NCBI RefSeq assembly: GCF_042649685.1
Contig: NZ_JBHRZT010000072.1
Location: 248,001 to 312,000, forward strand
Direction: 5' to 3'
From: Bacillus_BA songklensis
GTDB lineage: Bacteria; Bacillota; Bacilli; Bacillales; Bacillaceae_H
DNA: 64,000 nt
The translations under genes were made by a program, and so were the position numbers. Below, piece after piece: positions 25,971 to 34,146 of this stretch. Position 1 is the first letter of the stretch. Every line of letters begins with the position of its first letter. The notes beneath the pieces were generated by a model. That model did not search any database and was not told the origin of the DNA. It saw only the letters and a program-made list of their open reading frames with translations.

Positions 25971-26148
25971 TTTACTCACCTCAAATTCTGTTTCCTTTAG
26001 TTTGTGGAAAAAAGGGAGTTTTAACCTCAATCTGATTCGTCGTATAAAAACTCCCATTGTTGTTATCCATTTCAGGGCCAAGGAGATTTGTCTTTTCTTG
26101 AATATGGGGGTCGCAATCTGTATTTATATGATGTACAAAGGTTTTTAT

Positions 26149-26177
26149 TTGACGGACCCGCCGTTTTACGTTATGAT
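26149..26177 (+). promoter_or_regulatory. Sigma-A promoter of the first manganese riboswitch
   Basis: TTGACG (26149-26154), 17-bp spacer, TATGAT (26172-26177). The riboswitch begins about 30 bp downstream. Confidence 0.8.
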
Positions 26178-26207
26178 AAATCCAAAGTAAATGAAACGTG
26201 TTTTCTC

Positions 26208-26323
26208 CAAAGGGGAGTAGCTTTTACAATAAAGTCGTCATTACGGGATGTACATCCTCGGCTTTGTTGGCAATTCCTAATTGCTAGCGAGACCTTTGCC
26301 AATGTATTTGGTAAGGTCTTTTA
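26208..26323 (+). promoter_or_regulatory. yybP-ykoY manganese riboswitch with terminator
   Basis: The conserved core of the yybP-ykoY family is all present: AAAGGGGAGTAGC (26209-26221), GTCGTCATTACGG, CGGCTTTGTTGGCA, and GCGAGACCTTTGCC. The last part can instead pair with TGGTAAGGTCTTTT to form a terminator (26290-26323). By family, Mn2+ binding stabilises the aptamer and prevents the terminator, turning on the downstream gene. It agrees part by part with the second copy at 62020. The usual target, an Mn exporter (TerC, MntP or P-type ATPase), is absent here. Confidence 0.88.
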
Positions 26324-26330
26324 TTATTGG

Positions 26331-26367
26331 ACACCTTTACCGAATACATGGTAAAGGTGTTTTTATT
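26331..26367 (+). terminator. Second terminator directly after the riboswitch
   Basis: ACACCTTTACC pairs with GGTAAAGGTGT around GAATACAT, then TTTTATTT. It is not part of the aptamer and would end most transcripts unless read-through occurs. Confidence 0.8.
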
Positions 26368-26462
26368 TGTGAGAAATCACTGTTTTTTACTTCAAAAGCG
26401 GGTTAACCCGGCCAGTACCTTCCAAGAAGCTTCTGAAGATTGGAAGAGAAAGGAGTAAGATT

Positions 26463-26588
26463 ATGTCTAAACTTTCAAAAGTACTTCGGAGTGCCGCACT
26501 AAAAAGAGGAATAAAATTAGCAAGGAAACGGTTGTTCCCAATCATCATGAATGAAATTAGAAGAAGAAAAAGCGATAAGAAAGTTTAA
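26463..26588 (+). CDS. Tiny basic protein, 41 aa, downstream of Mn riboswitch
   Basis: AAAGGAG stands 8 nt before the ATG. The product is MSKLSKVLRSAALKRG followed by a Lys/Arg-rich amphipathic stretch (ARKRLFPIIMNEIRRRK). There are about 14 basic residues and almost no acidic ones. No family is recognised. It is the first frame after the riboswitch and may be read with the FbpB-like gene and the lipoprotein gene, since no terminator separates them. A palindrome, CGGGTTAACCCG (26399-26410), lies in the leader. Confidence 0.55.
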   Translation: MSKLSKVLRSAALKRGIKLARKRLFPIIMNEIRRRKSDKKV

Positions 26589-26666
26589 GTGCAGTTTTTT
26601 CTTGTCAGTAAAAAGGCTCGTAGTGAAAGAGTTTCAAAGAAGCAAAAATAAAAACGAGGGTGATTG

Positions 26667-26801
26667 ATGGTGAGAAAAGTGATTAAAACTCCTTTTAAAC
26701 AGTTAGTGCTAGAAAACAAAAAAGAACTAATGAATGACGAAAAAGAGATGAAAAGAATCGAGAAGCGAATCGATGATAAGTATATGAAAATTTCGAAATA
26801 A
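26667..26801 (+). CDS. FbpB-family small basic protein
   Basis: 44 residues. FKQLVLENKKELMNDEK and MKRIEKRIDDKYM match the FbpB family of small basic proteins. In B. subtilis FbpB works with the sRNA FsrA in the iron-sparing response. Here no Fur box is evident upstream, and the gene instead lies in the unit behind a manganese riboswitch, so its control may differ. Ribosome site GAGGGTG is 5 nt before the ATG. Confidence 0.7.
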   Translation: MVRKVIKTPFKQLVLENKKELMNDEKEMKRIEKRIDDKYMKISK

Positions 26802-26837
26802 TTCGGGTTCCCGGATGTTAAAATGGAGGTTAACTTA

Positions 26838-27284
26838 ATGAAAAAATGGCTCGTTATTCTTTCTGCCGGCGCGTTCTTACTTCTTGGGGGTTGTTCTTCA
26901 TTGGATGATGTGAATAGTACATTAACGTATGCGAATGAAGCAACAGACTATGTAAACGAAGCTAGTGATTTTGCAAAAGAAGTCCCTTCTCTGGCAGAAC
27001 AGGCTGTCAGCGATCAGCAGGCAGCAGAAGAACTGGAAAAAAAGCTGAAAGAGATGAAAAAAGATATTGAAAGCTTCAATGAACTTCAACCACCGGATAT
27101 GGCTGCTGAGCTGCATCAACAAATAATCGATCAAAATAACAAAGTTATTGAAGGGATTGATTTGTATTTAGACAATATAAAAGATGGTAAGCTTGATCCC
27201 CGCATTCTTGAAAATACAGAAATCTTTCAGTCTATCCAAGAAATAACAAGCATTATTGATCAAATTAAAAAATTGGGGCAATAA
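26838..27284 (+). CDS. DUF6376-type lipoprotein
   Basis: 148 residues. A lipoprotein signal (KKWLVILSAGAFLLLGGC) with the lipid-modified Cys in the lipobox LGGC is followed by a helical, Glu/Gln/Lys-rich extracellular domain (NEATDYVNEASDFAKEVP, then AAEELEKKLKEMKKDIESF). The pattern resembles Bacillus DUF6376 proteins. It would be anchored on the outer face of the membrane, and its function is unknown. GGAGG 8 nt upstream selects ATG 26838. It is the last gene of the group, ended by the hairpin at 27374. Confidence 0.75.
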   Translation: MKKWLVILSAGAFLLLGGCSSLDDVNSTLTYANEATDYVNEASDFAKEVPSLAEQAVSDQQAAEELEKKLKEMKKDIESFNELQPPDMAAELHQQIIDQNNKVIEGIDLYLDNIKDGKLDPRILENTEIFQSIQEITSIIDQIKKLGQ

Positions 27285-27373
27285 CATTAAATCAGCAAGA
27301 AATATGTTTTAACTCTCTAAAGAGAGTGTGGTACAGCTGGATGTGCGGGAGGGATGGATTGTCCTGATAACAA

Positions 27374-27416
27374 CACCTGATATCCTCTACATAAGGGAAT
27401 GTCAGGTGCTTCTTTA
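27374..27416 (+). terminator. Terminator after the lipoprotein gene
   Basis: CACCTGA (27374-27380) and TCAGGTG (27402-27408), followed by CTTCTTTAT. A second small hairpin, GCCCGT/ACGGGC, lies at about 27435-27455. The rest of 27285-27589 holds no gene. Confidence 0.55.
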
Positions 27417-27589
27417 TATAATAGTAGTGTTGCCCGTTGAATTGGACGGGCATTCATTATATAGTGAAACAAATGTTATTTTTTTTAAGGTTTTGTTCGT
27501 TTCTAACAGGCAAGAATAGAATACCATACGATTACATATTCAGTTTTGGCAGTGGTCAGAAAGGTAAATAAAGATTGGAGGATAAAAAG

Positions 27590-28042
27590 ATGAAAGCCCA
27601 GAAGAAAAATGAACAGCTCGAAATGACTTTATCGAAAGAAGAATATTTACACCTGGCAGAATTGGTGTTCTTGGGAAAATGGGTGACCAATACTTTCTAT
27701 GAACATGCACCCGAGCAAAATCCATATAATGAAATGGAGCAGGCGATCTTAAATATGTCACAGCATTTCAATCTAGATGAAATTTTCGATCGGTATGAAG
27801 CCAATTCGTTTTTTAATCAGAAAGTAGAAGATCGCTTGATGACCGTGGTGGACAGCTATGATACTGATGCATTTTGGATGAAATTTGCCAGTCTCCTCGC
27901 TCAGCGTGACGTTCAGCAGGAAATGAAGTCTGTCAACGGTCTTTCAAAAAATCCATTGGAACGATTGGTGGAAAAAGAGATGGAGTATGAACAGGAATTT
28001 GCAGAAAATGGACTGAGAAATGTTCAAGTGATTTCAAAATAA
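27590..28042 (+). CDS. Conserved hypothetical protein, 150 aa
   Basis: A soluble, acidic and helical protein with no recognised domain. The N-terminal segment after a basic start reads LSKEEYLHLAELVFLGKWVTNTF, the middle has LDEIFDRYEANSFFNQKVED, and the end is Glu-rich (LVEKEMEYEQEF). GGAGG 8 nt upstream selects ATG 27590. It forms a single-gene unit with its own strong terminator. Confidence 0.65.
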   Translation: MKAQKKNEQLEMTLSKEEYLHLAELVFLGKWVTNTFYEHAPEQNPYNEMEQAILNMSQHFNLDEIFDRYEANSFFNQKVEDRLMTVVDSYDTDAFWMKFASLLAQRDVQQEMKSVNGLSKNPLERLVEKEMEYEQEFAENGLRNVQVISK

Positions 28043-28075
28043 AAAAGAAATAACCAAGGGTTATTTCTTTTTTAT
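28041..28075 (+). terminator. Intrinsic terminator
   Basis: AAAAAAGAAATAACC pairs perfectly with GGTTATTTCTTTTTT around AAG. Confidence 0.9.
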
Positions 28076-28175
28076 TTTGAAATCGTCGATTAAACATTGG
28101 AGGCTAAACAGAAATTTATTTTCTATACTCTGGTTAATAGAATCAGGCATGTATATGCTATTAAATCATTTAACA

Positions 28176-28628
28176 TCAGTTCTTGTCTATGAATGGTGTT
28201 TTTTCATAATGGAAAGTATTTGGTTGGCGATCAGCGCTCTGAATGAAATCATTCGTACCGATGTTAACAAACAGATAATCCGCTTTTGCTAAGGCTGATT
28301 TGACTGCTTTGGTATCTAGTTTCTCTAATAACTGTTTGCTCGTATCGTTTGGTACTCCATAGTCTTCGAGAACAACATCACATTCGCAATGCTTTTCGTA
28401 AAGGTGTTTCACATCACCAAGGTAGCCATTGTCATTCGTATCTCCGATTCCGAAAGAAAGAGAATCCCCAACTGCCACCATCCGCACTTCTTTGCCTATC
28501 TCGATGGATTCATCTAAGACATATTCTTTAACTGAGACAAAAGCAGAATAACAATTGGGTTTATAAAATAAATAAAGACCTCCTCCGGGAACACATATTA
28601 CAGCTGCAATGTAAACAGCCTTTTTCAT
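28176..28628 (-). pseudogene. Truncated SGNH/GDSL esterase
   Basis: 150 codons with an N-terminal membrane/signal segment, block I GDSLSFGIGD with the catalytic Ser, and block III GTNDF. The frame then ends within about 25 residues of unrelated sequence, so block V with the catalytic Asp and His, roughly 80-100 residues, is missing. The intact relatives are YpmR-like secreted esterases. It has kept its ribosome site (AGGAGGG) and may still be transcribed, but cannot be an active esterase. Confidence 0.7.
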
Positions 28629-28783
28629 TTACATTCGCCCTCCTAAAAAACTCTCCTATTATCTATCCATTCTAAACAGAAACTAATCACGGGGCTTTTA
28701 TGAATTGATATGGATTCAATCATCTATTGTATGTACGTTCTAAAAAATGAAAAGTCATTATTTGAAAGCCGTGGACAATGTTC

Positions 28784-28824
28784 AAAACGAGACAAAATGA
28801 GACTAGTGTCTCGTTTTGTTTCAT
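28784..28824 (+). promoter_or_regulatory. Inverted repeat upstream of acoA, candidate AcoR enhancer site
   Basis: AAAACGAGACA (28784-28794) and TGTCTCGTTTT (28807-28817) are perfect inverted arms. GAGAC and GTTTC repeats lie inside and beside them. It ends about 57 bp before the sigma-54 promoter, the usual range for an activator binding site. It could also terminate upstream transcription, though nothing upstream reads into it on this strand. The rest of 28629-28935 is non-coding. Confidence 0.55.
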
Positions 28825-28873
28825 TCCTAAAAAGCAACAATGGTTGGAATCCTGTTTTTTCGCCTCGTTCATT

Positions 28874-28890
28874 TTGGCATGATACTTGCA
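28874..28890 (+). promoter_or_regulatory. Sigma-54 (SigL) promoter of acoABCL
   Basis: TTGGCATGATACTTGCA matches the -24/-12 consensus TTGGCAC-N5-TTGCA with exact GG to GC spacing. It lies 45 bp before the acoA start. Together with the sigma-54 activator gene acoR downstream of the operon it gives the known B. subtilis logic for acetoin induction. Confidence 0.88.
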
Positions 28891-28935
28891 ATAAAAAAGG
28901 GTGTGGAAACAAAAAAAGACGGGAGGCTATAAAAT

Positions 28936-29928
28936 ATGGAAGTAATGCAAAGCAAAGGAGTTACATTAACCCGGGAAAAAGCCAGTTGGATGTATCAAAA
29001 AATGTTGGAAATTCGAATATTTGAAGATAAGGTACATGAGATCTTTGCGCATGGAAAATTACCCGGCTTTGTTCATCTGTATGCGGGGGAAGAAGCGGTA
29101 GCTGTTGGGGTGTGTGCGCACCTTGATGGCAAGGACAGCATTACCAGTACACATCGTGGCCATGGCCATTGCATTGCCAAAGGATGTGATTTGGATGGGA
29201 TGATGGCTGAGCTTTTTGGAAAGAGCACAGGGCTGTGCAAAGGGAAAGGCGGTTCCATGCACATCGCTGACTTAGATAAAGGGATGCTGGGGGCAAATGG
29301 AATTGTAGGAGGCGGCTTTCCGCTTGCTTGCGGTTCGGCTTTAACAGCAAAGTATAAAAAGACCGAAAATGTAAGCGTTTGTTTTTTTGGTGATGGAGCG
29401 GGCAATGAAGGAACCTTTCATGAAGGGCTGAATTTAGCGTCTATTTGGAAGTTGCCTGTGATTTTTGTTGCAGAAAATAACGGGTTTGGGGAAGCGTCAC
29501 CATTTGAATATGCGTCGAGTTGTAAACAAATCGTTGATCGTGCGATCGGTTACAATATGCCTGCCATTCGAGTAGATGGAAAAGATGTGCTGGCCGTCTA
29601 TCAAGCGGCGGAGGAAGCCATTCAAAGAGCTCGCAGGGGAGAAGGTCCAACGTTAATAGAGTGTGTGACATATCGAAATTACGGACATTTTGAAGGCGAT
29701 GCTCAAACATATAAGAAAGAGAAAGAAAAGAAAGAACACCTTCAGGATCGAGATGCAATCGTTAATTTTAGAAAATATTTACTTAGTCAGCAACTATTGT
29801 CAGAAAAAGAATTGCTTGAAATGGAAGAATCCGTAGAACAGACCGTGCAAAAGGCCATTGAATTTGGAGAAAATAGCCCGTACCCTGATGCGTCAGAGCT
29901 GTTAACGGATGTTTATGTATCTTATTAA
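28936..29928 (+). CDS. acoA: Acetoin dehydrogenase E1 component, alpha subunit
   Basis: With AcoB it forms the thiamine-diphosphate E1 that cleaves acetoin to acetaldehyde and an acetyl group bound to the complex. The 330 residues carry the TPP motif, from GDG at 152 through NEGTFHEGLNLASIW to ENN about 30 residues on. TSTHRGHGHCIAKG and GKGGSMHIAD are typical of AcoA. First gene of acoABCL, it has GGGAGG before the ATG. Acetoin, a fermentation overflow product, is thus reused when glucose is gone. Confidence 0.95.
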   Translation: MEVMQSKGVTLTREKASWMYQKMLEIRIFEDKVHEIFAHGKLPGFVHLYAGEEAVAVGVCAHLDGKDSITSTHRGHGHCIAKGCDLDGMMAELFGKSTGLCKGKGGSMHIADLDKGMLGANGIVGGGFPLACGSALTAKYKKTENVSVCFFGDGAGNEGTFHEGLNLASIWKLPVIFVAENNGFGEASPFEYASSCKQIVDRAIGYNMPAIRVDGKDVLAVYQAAEEAIQRARRGEGPTLIECVTYRNYGHFEGDAQTYKKEKEKKEHLQDRDAIVNFRKYLLSQQLLSEKELLEMEESVEQTVQKAIEFGENSPYPDASELLTDVYVSY

Positions 29929-29951
29929 TTTAATCTAAGGAGGTAAATATC

Positions 29952-30986
29952 ATGGTGAGAAATTTGAGTATGTCTGGTGCAATTAATGAAGCAATGAAGC
30001 TAGCAATGCGAAAAGATGAAAATGTCATTCTTTTAGGTGAAGATGTGGCTGGCGGAGCCGAGGTTGATCACTTGCAAAATGATGAAGCTTGGGGTGGTGT
30101 ATTAGGGGTAACGAAAGGACTGGTTCAAGAATTTGGACGTGAACGGGTTTTGGATACACCGATTTCGGAAGCTGGATATGTAGGGGCAGCAATGGCGGCG
30201 GCTGCTACAGGATTAAGACCGATCGCGGAATTAATGTTTAATGATTTTATTGGAAGTTGTTTGGATCAAGTGCTCAATCAAGGTGCTAAATTCCGGTATA
30301 TGTTTGGAGGGAAAGCACAAGTACCCGTTACGATTCGAACGATGCATGGGGCTGGATTCCGGGCAGCGGCTCAACATTCCCAAAGCTTATATGCCCTGTT
30401 CACGAGTATTCCCGGCATTAAAGTGGTGGTTCCATCCACGCCATATGATGCGAAAGGATTATTGCTTGCTTCCATTGAAGACCATGACCCTGTTATTTTC
30501 TTTGAGGATAAGACCCTTTATAACATGACCGGAGATGTTCCTGAAGGATATTATACCATTCCTTTAGGCAAGGCGGATATTAAGCGGACAGGATCAGACT
30601 TAACCATCGTGGGAATTGGTAAGCAAGTCCATACCGCTTTAACAGCTGCAGAACAACTCGCTGCAAAAGGAGTCGAAATTGAAGTCATTGACCCGCGAAG
30701 CTTATCTCCACTGGATGAGGACACGATTCTTTCTTCCGTTGTTAAAACCAATCGCCTGATTGTCATTGATGAAGCCAATCCAAGATGCAGCATCGCAACC
30801 GATATCGCAGCTTTAATCGCGGATAAAGGATTTGATACACTTGATGCACCTATTAAACGGATTACGGCACCGCACACACCTGTGCCATTCTCTCCTCCAC
30901 TAGAAGATATTTATCTTCCTACACCAGAAAAAGTGGTTGAGGTCGTATCAGAATTATTGGGGGATACATCGCTTCTAAGCGTGTAA
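29952..30986 (+). CDS. acoB: Acetoin dehydrogenase E1 component, beta subunit
   Basis: 344 residues of transketolase-like pyrimidine-binding fold and C-terminal domain. ILLGEDVAGGAEVDH and DTPISEAGYVGAAMAAAATGLRPIAE contain the glutamate that activates TPP. The pattern is E1-beta of the acetoin branch. It lies 23 bp after acoA with AAGGAGG before the ATG. With AcoA it makes a heterotetramer at the core of the complex. Confidence 0.95.
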   Translation: MVRNLSMSGAINEAMKLAMRKDENVILLGEDVAGGAEVDHLQNDEAWGGVLGVTKGLVQEFGRERVLDTPISEAGYVGAAMAAAATGLRPIAELMFNDFIGSCLDQVLNQGAKFRYMFGGKAQVPVTIRTMHGAGFRAAAQHSQSLYALFTSIPGIKVVVPSTPYDAKGLLLASIEDHDPVIFFEDKTLYNMTGDVPEGYYTIPLGKADIKRTGSDLTIVGIGKQVHTALTAAEQLAAKGVEIEVIDPRSLSPLDEDTILSSVVKTNRLIVIDEANPRCSIATDIAALIADKGFDTLDAPIKRITAPHTPVPFSPPLEDIYLPTPEKVVEVVSELLGDTSLLSV

Positions 30987-31015
30987 TTTTGCAAAAGAGA
31001 AGGGAGAGAAAGAGA

Positions 31016-32251
31016 ATGGCTGTAGAGGTAGTCATGCCGAAATTAGGAATGGCAATGAAAGAAGGAACGGTTTCGATCTGGAATAAGCAAGTTGGGGAAC
31101 CCGTTGTGAAAGGGGAACTTATTGCCAGCATCAATTCAGAGAAAATTGAAATGGAAATCGAATCGCCAGCAGAGGGCACTGTTTTAGACATTGTCGTACC
31201 AGAGGGACAAGGCGTCCCTCCCGGAACCGTCATCTGCTATATCGGGGATGCGGGCGAAAAGATCATCAAATCCGAGCAGAACTTAGAAATAGCGCAAATG
31301 GAAGCGGCAGCTACGGCAACGGCGGTAAAGCAGCCCCAACCTTCCGTTAACAAAGCGCCAACTGAACGGATGAAAATCTCTCCTGTCGCCCGGAAAATGG
31401 CAGAAGCCGCCAATCTGGATCTTACGGCGATTCAAGGGACGGGGCCAGGAGGAAGGATTACAAAAGAAGATGTCCAAAAGGCGATGGCTGGCGCTTCTTC
31501 CAGTGAATCTCCATCCAAAAAGGAAAAAGAAACGATTGAACCTCATTCCAACAACATAGAGCATGTACAGCAGATTCCGGTGACCGGAATGCGGAAAGTG
31601 ATTGCTGGGCGAATGCAGGATAGCTTACAAAATAGTGCCCAACTAACGTTAACGATGAAGGTGGACGTCACAGACCTTATCGCTTTACAAAAACAAGCAG
31701 CGGAAGCAATTCAAACTCATTATGAAACAAAACTTACCGTTACGGATTTCGTCGCTCGTGCAGTCGTTCTTTCGCTCCAGCAGCACAAGCAGATGAACAG
31801 TGCCTATATAGATGATCAAATTCATGTCTTTGATCATGTTCATCTTGGAATGGCTGTTGCCCTCGATAAAGGATTGGTTGTACCTGTTATTCGGAATGCA
31901 CAAAACGACTCACTGATCCACTTGGCCAAAAACATCAAATCGCTTGCCCGGCGAGCCCGACAAGGACAGCTTGGCAGTGAAGAGATGAAAGGTTCAACGT
32001 TTACAATCAGCAATCTTGGTGCTTATGGGATTGAACATTTCACCCCTATATTGAATACGCCGGAAGCGGGAATTCTTGGGGTTGGTGCCACTTATGACAC
32101 ACCTGTATATAAGGGAGAAGAATTGCAGCGGAGAACGTTATTGCCGCTTAGCCTGACGTTTGACCACCGTGTGTTGGATGGAGCGCCTGCTGCTGCATTT
32201 CTCCGTACCATCAAACAGTATTTAGAAGAGCCGTTTACCATGCTTTTATAG
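31016..32251 (+). CDS. acoC: Acetoin dehydrogenase E2, dihydrolipoamide acetyltransferase
   Basis: 411 residues. An N-terminal lipoyl domain (lipoyl-lysine at residue 43 in NSEKIEMEIE) is followed by a linker, a peripheral-subunit-binding domain (ISPVARKMAEAANLDLTAI, GTGPGGRITKEDV) and the trimer-forming acyltransferase with its active site FDHRVLDGAPAAAF. It passes the acetyl group to CoA. The frame opens at 30989, but AAGGGAG upstream and the family N-terminus MAVEVVMPKLGMAM give ATG 31016. Confidence 0.94.
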   Translation: MAVEVVMPKLGMAMKEGTVSIWNKQVGEPVVKGELIASINSEKIEMEIESPAEGTVLDIVVPEGQGVPPGTVICYIGDAGEKIIKSEQNLEIAQMEAAATATAVKQPQPSVNKAPTERMKISPVARKMAEAANLDLTAIQGTGPGGRITKEDVQKAMAGASSSESPSKKEKETIEPHSNNIEHVQQIPVTGMRKVIAGRMQDSLQNSAQLTLTMKVDVTDLIALQKQAAEAIQTHYETKLTVTDFVARAVVLSLQQHKQMNSAYIDDQIHVFDHVHLGMAVALDKGLVVPVIRNAQNDSLIHLAKNIKSLARRARQGQLGSEEMKGSTFTISNLGAYGIEHFTPILNTPEAGILGVGATYDTPVYKGEELQRRTLLPLSLTFDHRVLDGAPAAAFLRTIKQYLEEPFTMLL

Positions 32252-32267
32252 AAAGTAGGTGGAAATC

Positions 32268-33647
32268 ATGACGACAATAGCCATTATTGGAGGGGGACCT
32301 GCAGGGTATGTGGCGGCAATCACTGCCGCCCAGCAGGGACAACAAGTTATTCTCATTGACCAGGCACCATTAGGAGGAACTTGTTTAAACGAAGGATGCA
32401 TGCCGACAAAATCATTATTAGAGAGTGCTGAAATCTACGATACGGTCAAACGGGCCGGGGAGTTTGGCATAAGCCTTGCATCCAACGAGATAGGGATCAA
32501 TTGGAACCAGGTTCAGCAGCGTAAAAATAAGATTATCCAAACGCTGGTTCATGGGATAGGATATTTAATGAAGAAAAATAAGGTCAAAGTACTGAAGGGA
32601 AAAGCCTCATTTTTAACCGATCATCGTCTGTGTGTGGAGCATGGGGGAAGACAAGAAGCAATTGAAGCGGATCAATTCATTATTGCATCAGGGTCTGAAC
32701 CGATCAGCTTACCGTTTGCTCCTTTTGATGGGGAGTGGATCATCCACAGCGGCCAAGCCATGTCCCTCCCATCTATTCCTCCTTCGCTGCTCATCGTAGG
32801 GGGAGGAGTGATTGGGTGCGAATTTGCCAGCATTTACAGCCGGATGGGAACGAAAGTAACGATCGTCGAGATGGCTGATCAGCTTCTTCCGGGAGAAGAC
32901 AAAGATATCGCTTCTGTCTTACATAATGAACTTGAGAGTGCCGGGGTGACGGTTTATACTTCCACTTCTTTAAAAGATTTGAATCGTGATAGAAAGAAAG
33001 CGATCCTTGAAAATCAAGATGAGATTCATGAGTTAAGCACAGATTATATTTTAGTATCAATCGGAAGGAAGCCAAGAACAGCGGATTTAGGACTAGAGAA
33101 CGTAGGCATTGATTATTCCAGGCGAGGGATTGAAGTCAATGAGTACATGCAAACGAACATCCCTCATATTTATGCCTGCGGTGATGTGACCGGAGGAATC
33201 CAACTCGCTCATGTTGCTTTTCACGAAGGGACTGTTGCTGCCTTAAATGTCTGCGGCAAAGATATGAAAGTAAACTATCGCGCTGTTCCTCGCTGCATTT
33301 ATACATCACCTGAGATTGCAAGTGTCGGAATGACTGAAAAACAGGCAAGAAATCAATACGGTGATATTAGGATTGGGGAGTTTCCTTTCGCTGCAAACGG
33401 CAAATCTCTAATACTCAATAAGTCGATTGGAAAAGTAAAAGTGATCGTGGAGCCGCAATATAATGAAATTATCGGACTTTCGATTGTAGGGCCGCATGCC
33501 ACGGAATTGATCGGGCAAGGGACCGTCATGCTGCATGCGGAGATGACGGTGGATATCATGGAAGATTTCATAGCGGCACACCCGACATTGTCTGAAGCGA
33601 TCCATGAAGCGCTGCACGATGCAGTCGGCCATGCGGTGCATGCTTAA
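32268..33647 (+). CDS. acoL: Acetoin dehydrogenase E3, dihydrolipoamide dehydrogenase
   Basis: 459 residues. An FAD-binding start (IAIIGGGPAGYVAA), the redox-active disulfide Cys39/Cys44 (GGTCLNEGCMPTK), an NAD-binding motif (VGGGVIGCEFASIYSRMG) and the active-site His near the end (AHPTLSEAIHEA) are present. It reoxidises the lipoyl arm with NAD. AGGTGG before ATG 32268 is used; the GTG at 32259 is part of the site. Last gene of the operon, 16 bp after acoC. Confidence 0.94.
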   Translation: MTTIAIIGGGPAGYVAAITAAQQGQQVILIDQAPLGGTCLNEGCMPTKSLLESAEIYDTVKRAGEFGISLASNEIGINWNQVQQRKNKIIQTLVHGIGYLMKKNKVKVLKGKASFLTDHRLCVEHGGRQEAIEADQFIIASGSEPISLPFAPFDGEWIIHSGQAMSLPSIPPSLLIVGGGVIGCEFASIYSRMGTKVTIVEMADQLLPGEDKDIASVLHNELESAGVTVYTSTSLKDLNRDRKKAILENQDEIHELSTDYILVSIGRKPRTADLGLENVGIDYSRRGIEVNEYMQTNIPHIYACGDVTGGIQLAHVAFHEGTVAALNVCGKDMKVNYRAVPRCIYTSPEIASVGMTEKQARNQYGDIRIGEFPFAANGKSLILNKSIGKVKVIVEPQYNEIIGLSIVGPHATELIGQGTVMLHAEMTVDIMEDFIAAHPTLSEAIHEALHDAVGHAVHA

Positions 33648-33663
33648 TAGATAAATCCACATT

Positions 33664-33711
33664 AATCATGGGACATGAGAAAAAAACACTTATGTCCCAT
33701 GATTATCTTTT
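33664..33711 (+). terminator. Terminator of the aco operon (family B left half)
   Basis: AATCATGGGACAT pairs with ATGTCCCATGATT, followed by ATCTTTTT. The preceding AAATCCACATTA and the GGGACAT core match the first hairpin of the family B repeats, so a repeat has been taken over as terminator. Confidence 0.8.
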
Positions 33712-33856
33712 TAGCCTATTCAAGATGTAAGAACAGAAAGTCATGCGGCCGTCCATGAATCTCGCTGACTCTTACTTTAGCTTCACGTAAAAATAGTGCG
33801 TGAAGCTTTTTTTTGGTGTTTATATGGATTTTTTATTTAATATAAAGACGAGTATG

Positions 33857-33885
33857 TTGAAAACGCTTTTATTATCATCTATAAT
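33857..33885 (+). promoter_or_regulatory. Sigma-A promoter of acoR with overlapping cre-like site
   Basis: TTGAAA (33857-33862), 17-bp spacer, TATAAT (33880-33885). TGAAAACGCTTTTA (33858-33871) inside it matches cre in all but one key position, so CcpA would block RNA polymerase. In B. subtilis CcpA represses acoR in the same way. A leader of about 250 nt follows, including a fragment of family B (GCTTACAAAGGTTCTCGTAT at 33971-33990). Confidence 0.75.
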
Positions 33886-34146
33886 GATAAAATATATAAG
33901 TCCAATTTAATTTTTCAACCTCTGTCTCGGTTCTCTTTCTATCCGCACCTTTCTGTTCTCTCATCTTGAACGAGCTTACAAAGGTTCTCGTATGTGGACT
34001 TATATACTCCGAATAAAAATTCGATTTTTCTCTCCAATCTCCATTCTTTTCTCTTTCTTTTCTTGCTCAAACAACATGTCATTAACTTCACTAGCAATCT
34101 GGATAAATGTTTATGCCAAACGATAAAATGGTTAGAGGGTGATAAC

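Noticed and set aside
26088..26354. 88-codon frame across the first riboswitch
   Set aside because: The DNA is explained by promoter, aptamer and terminator; coding use is unlikely.
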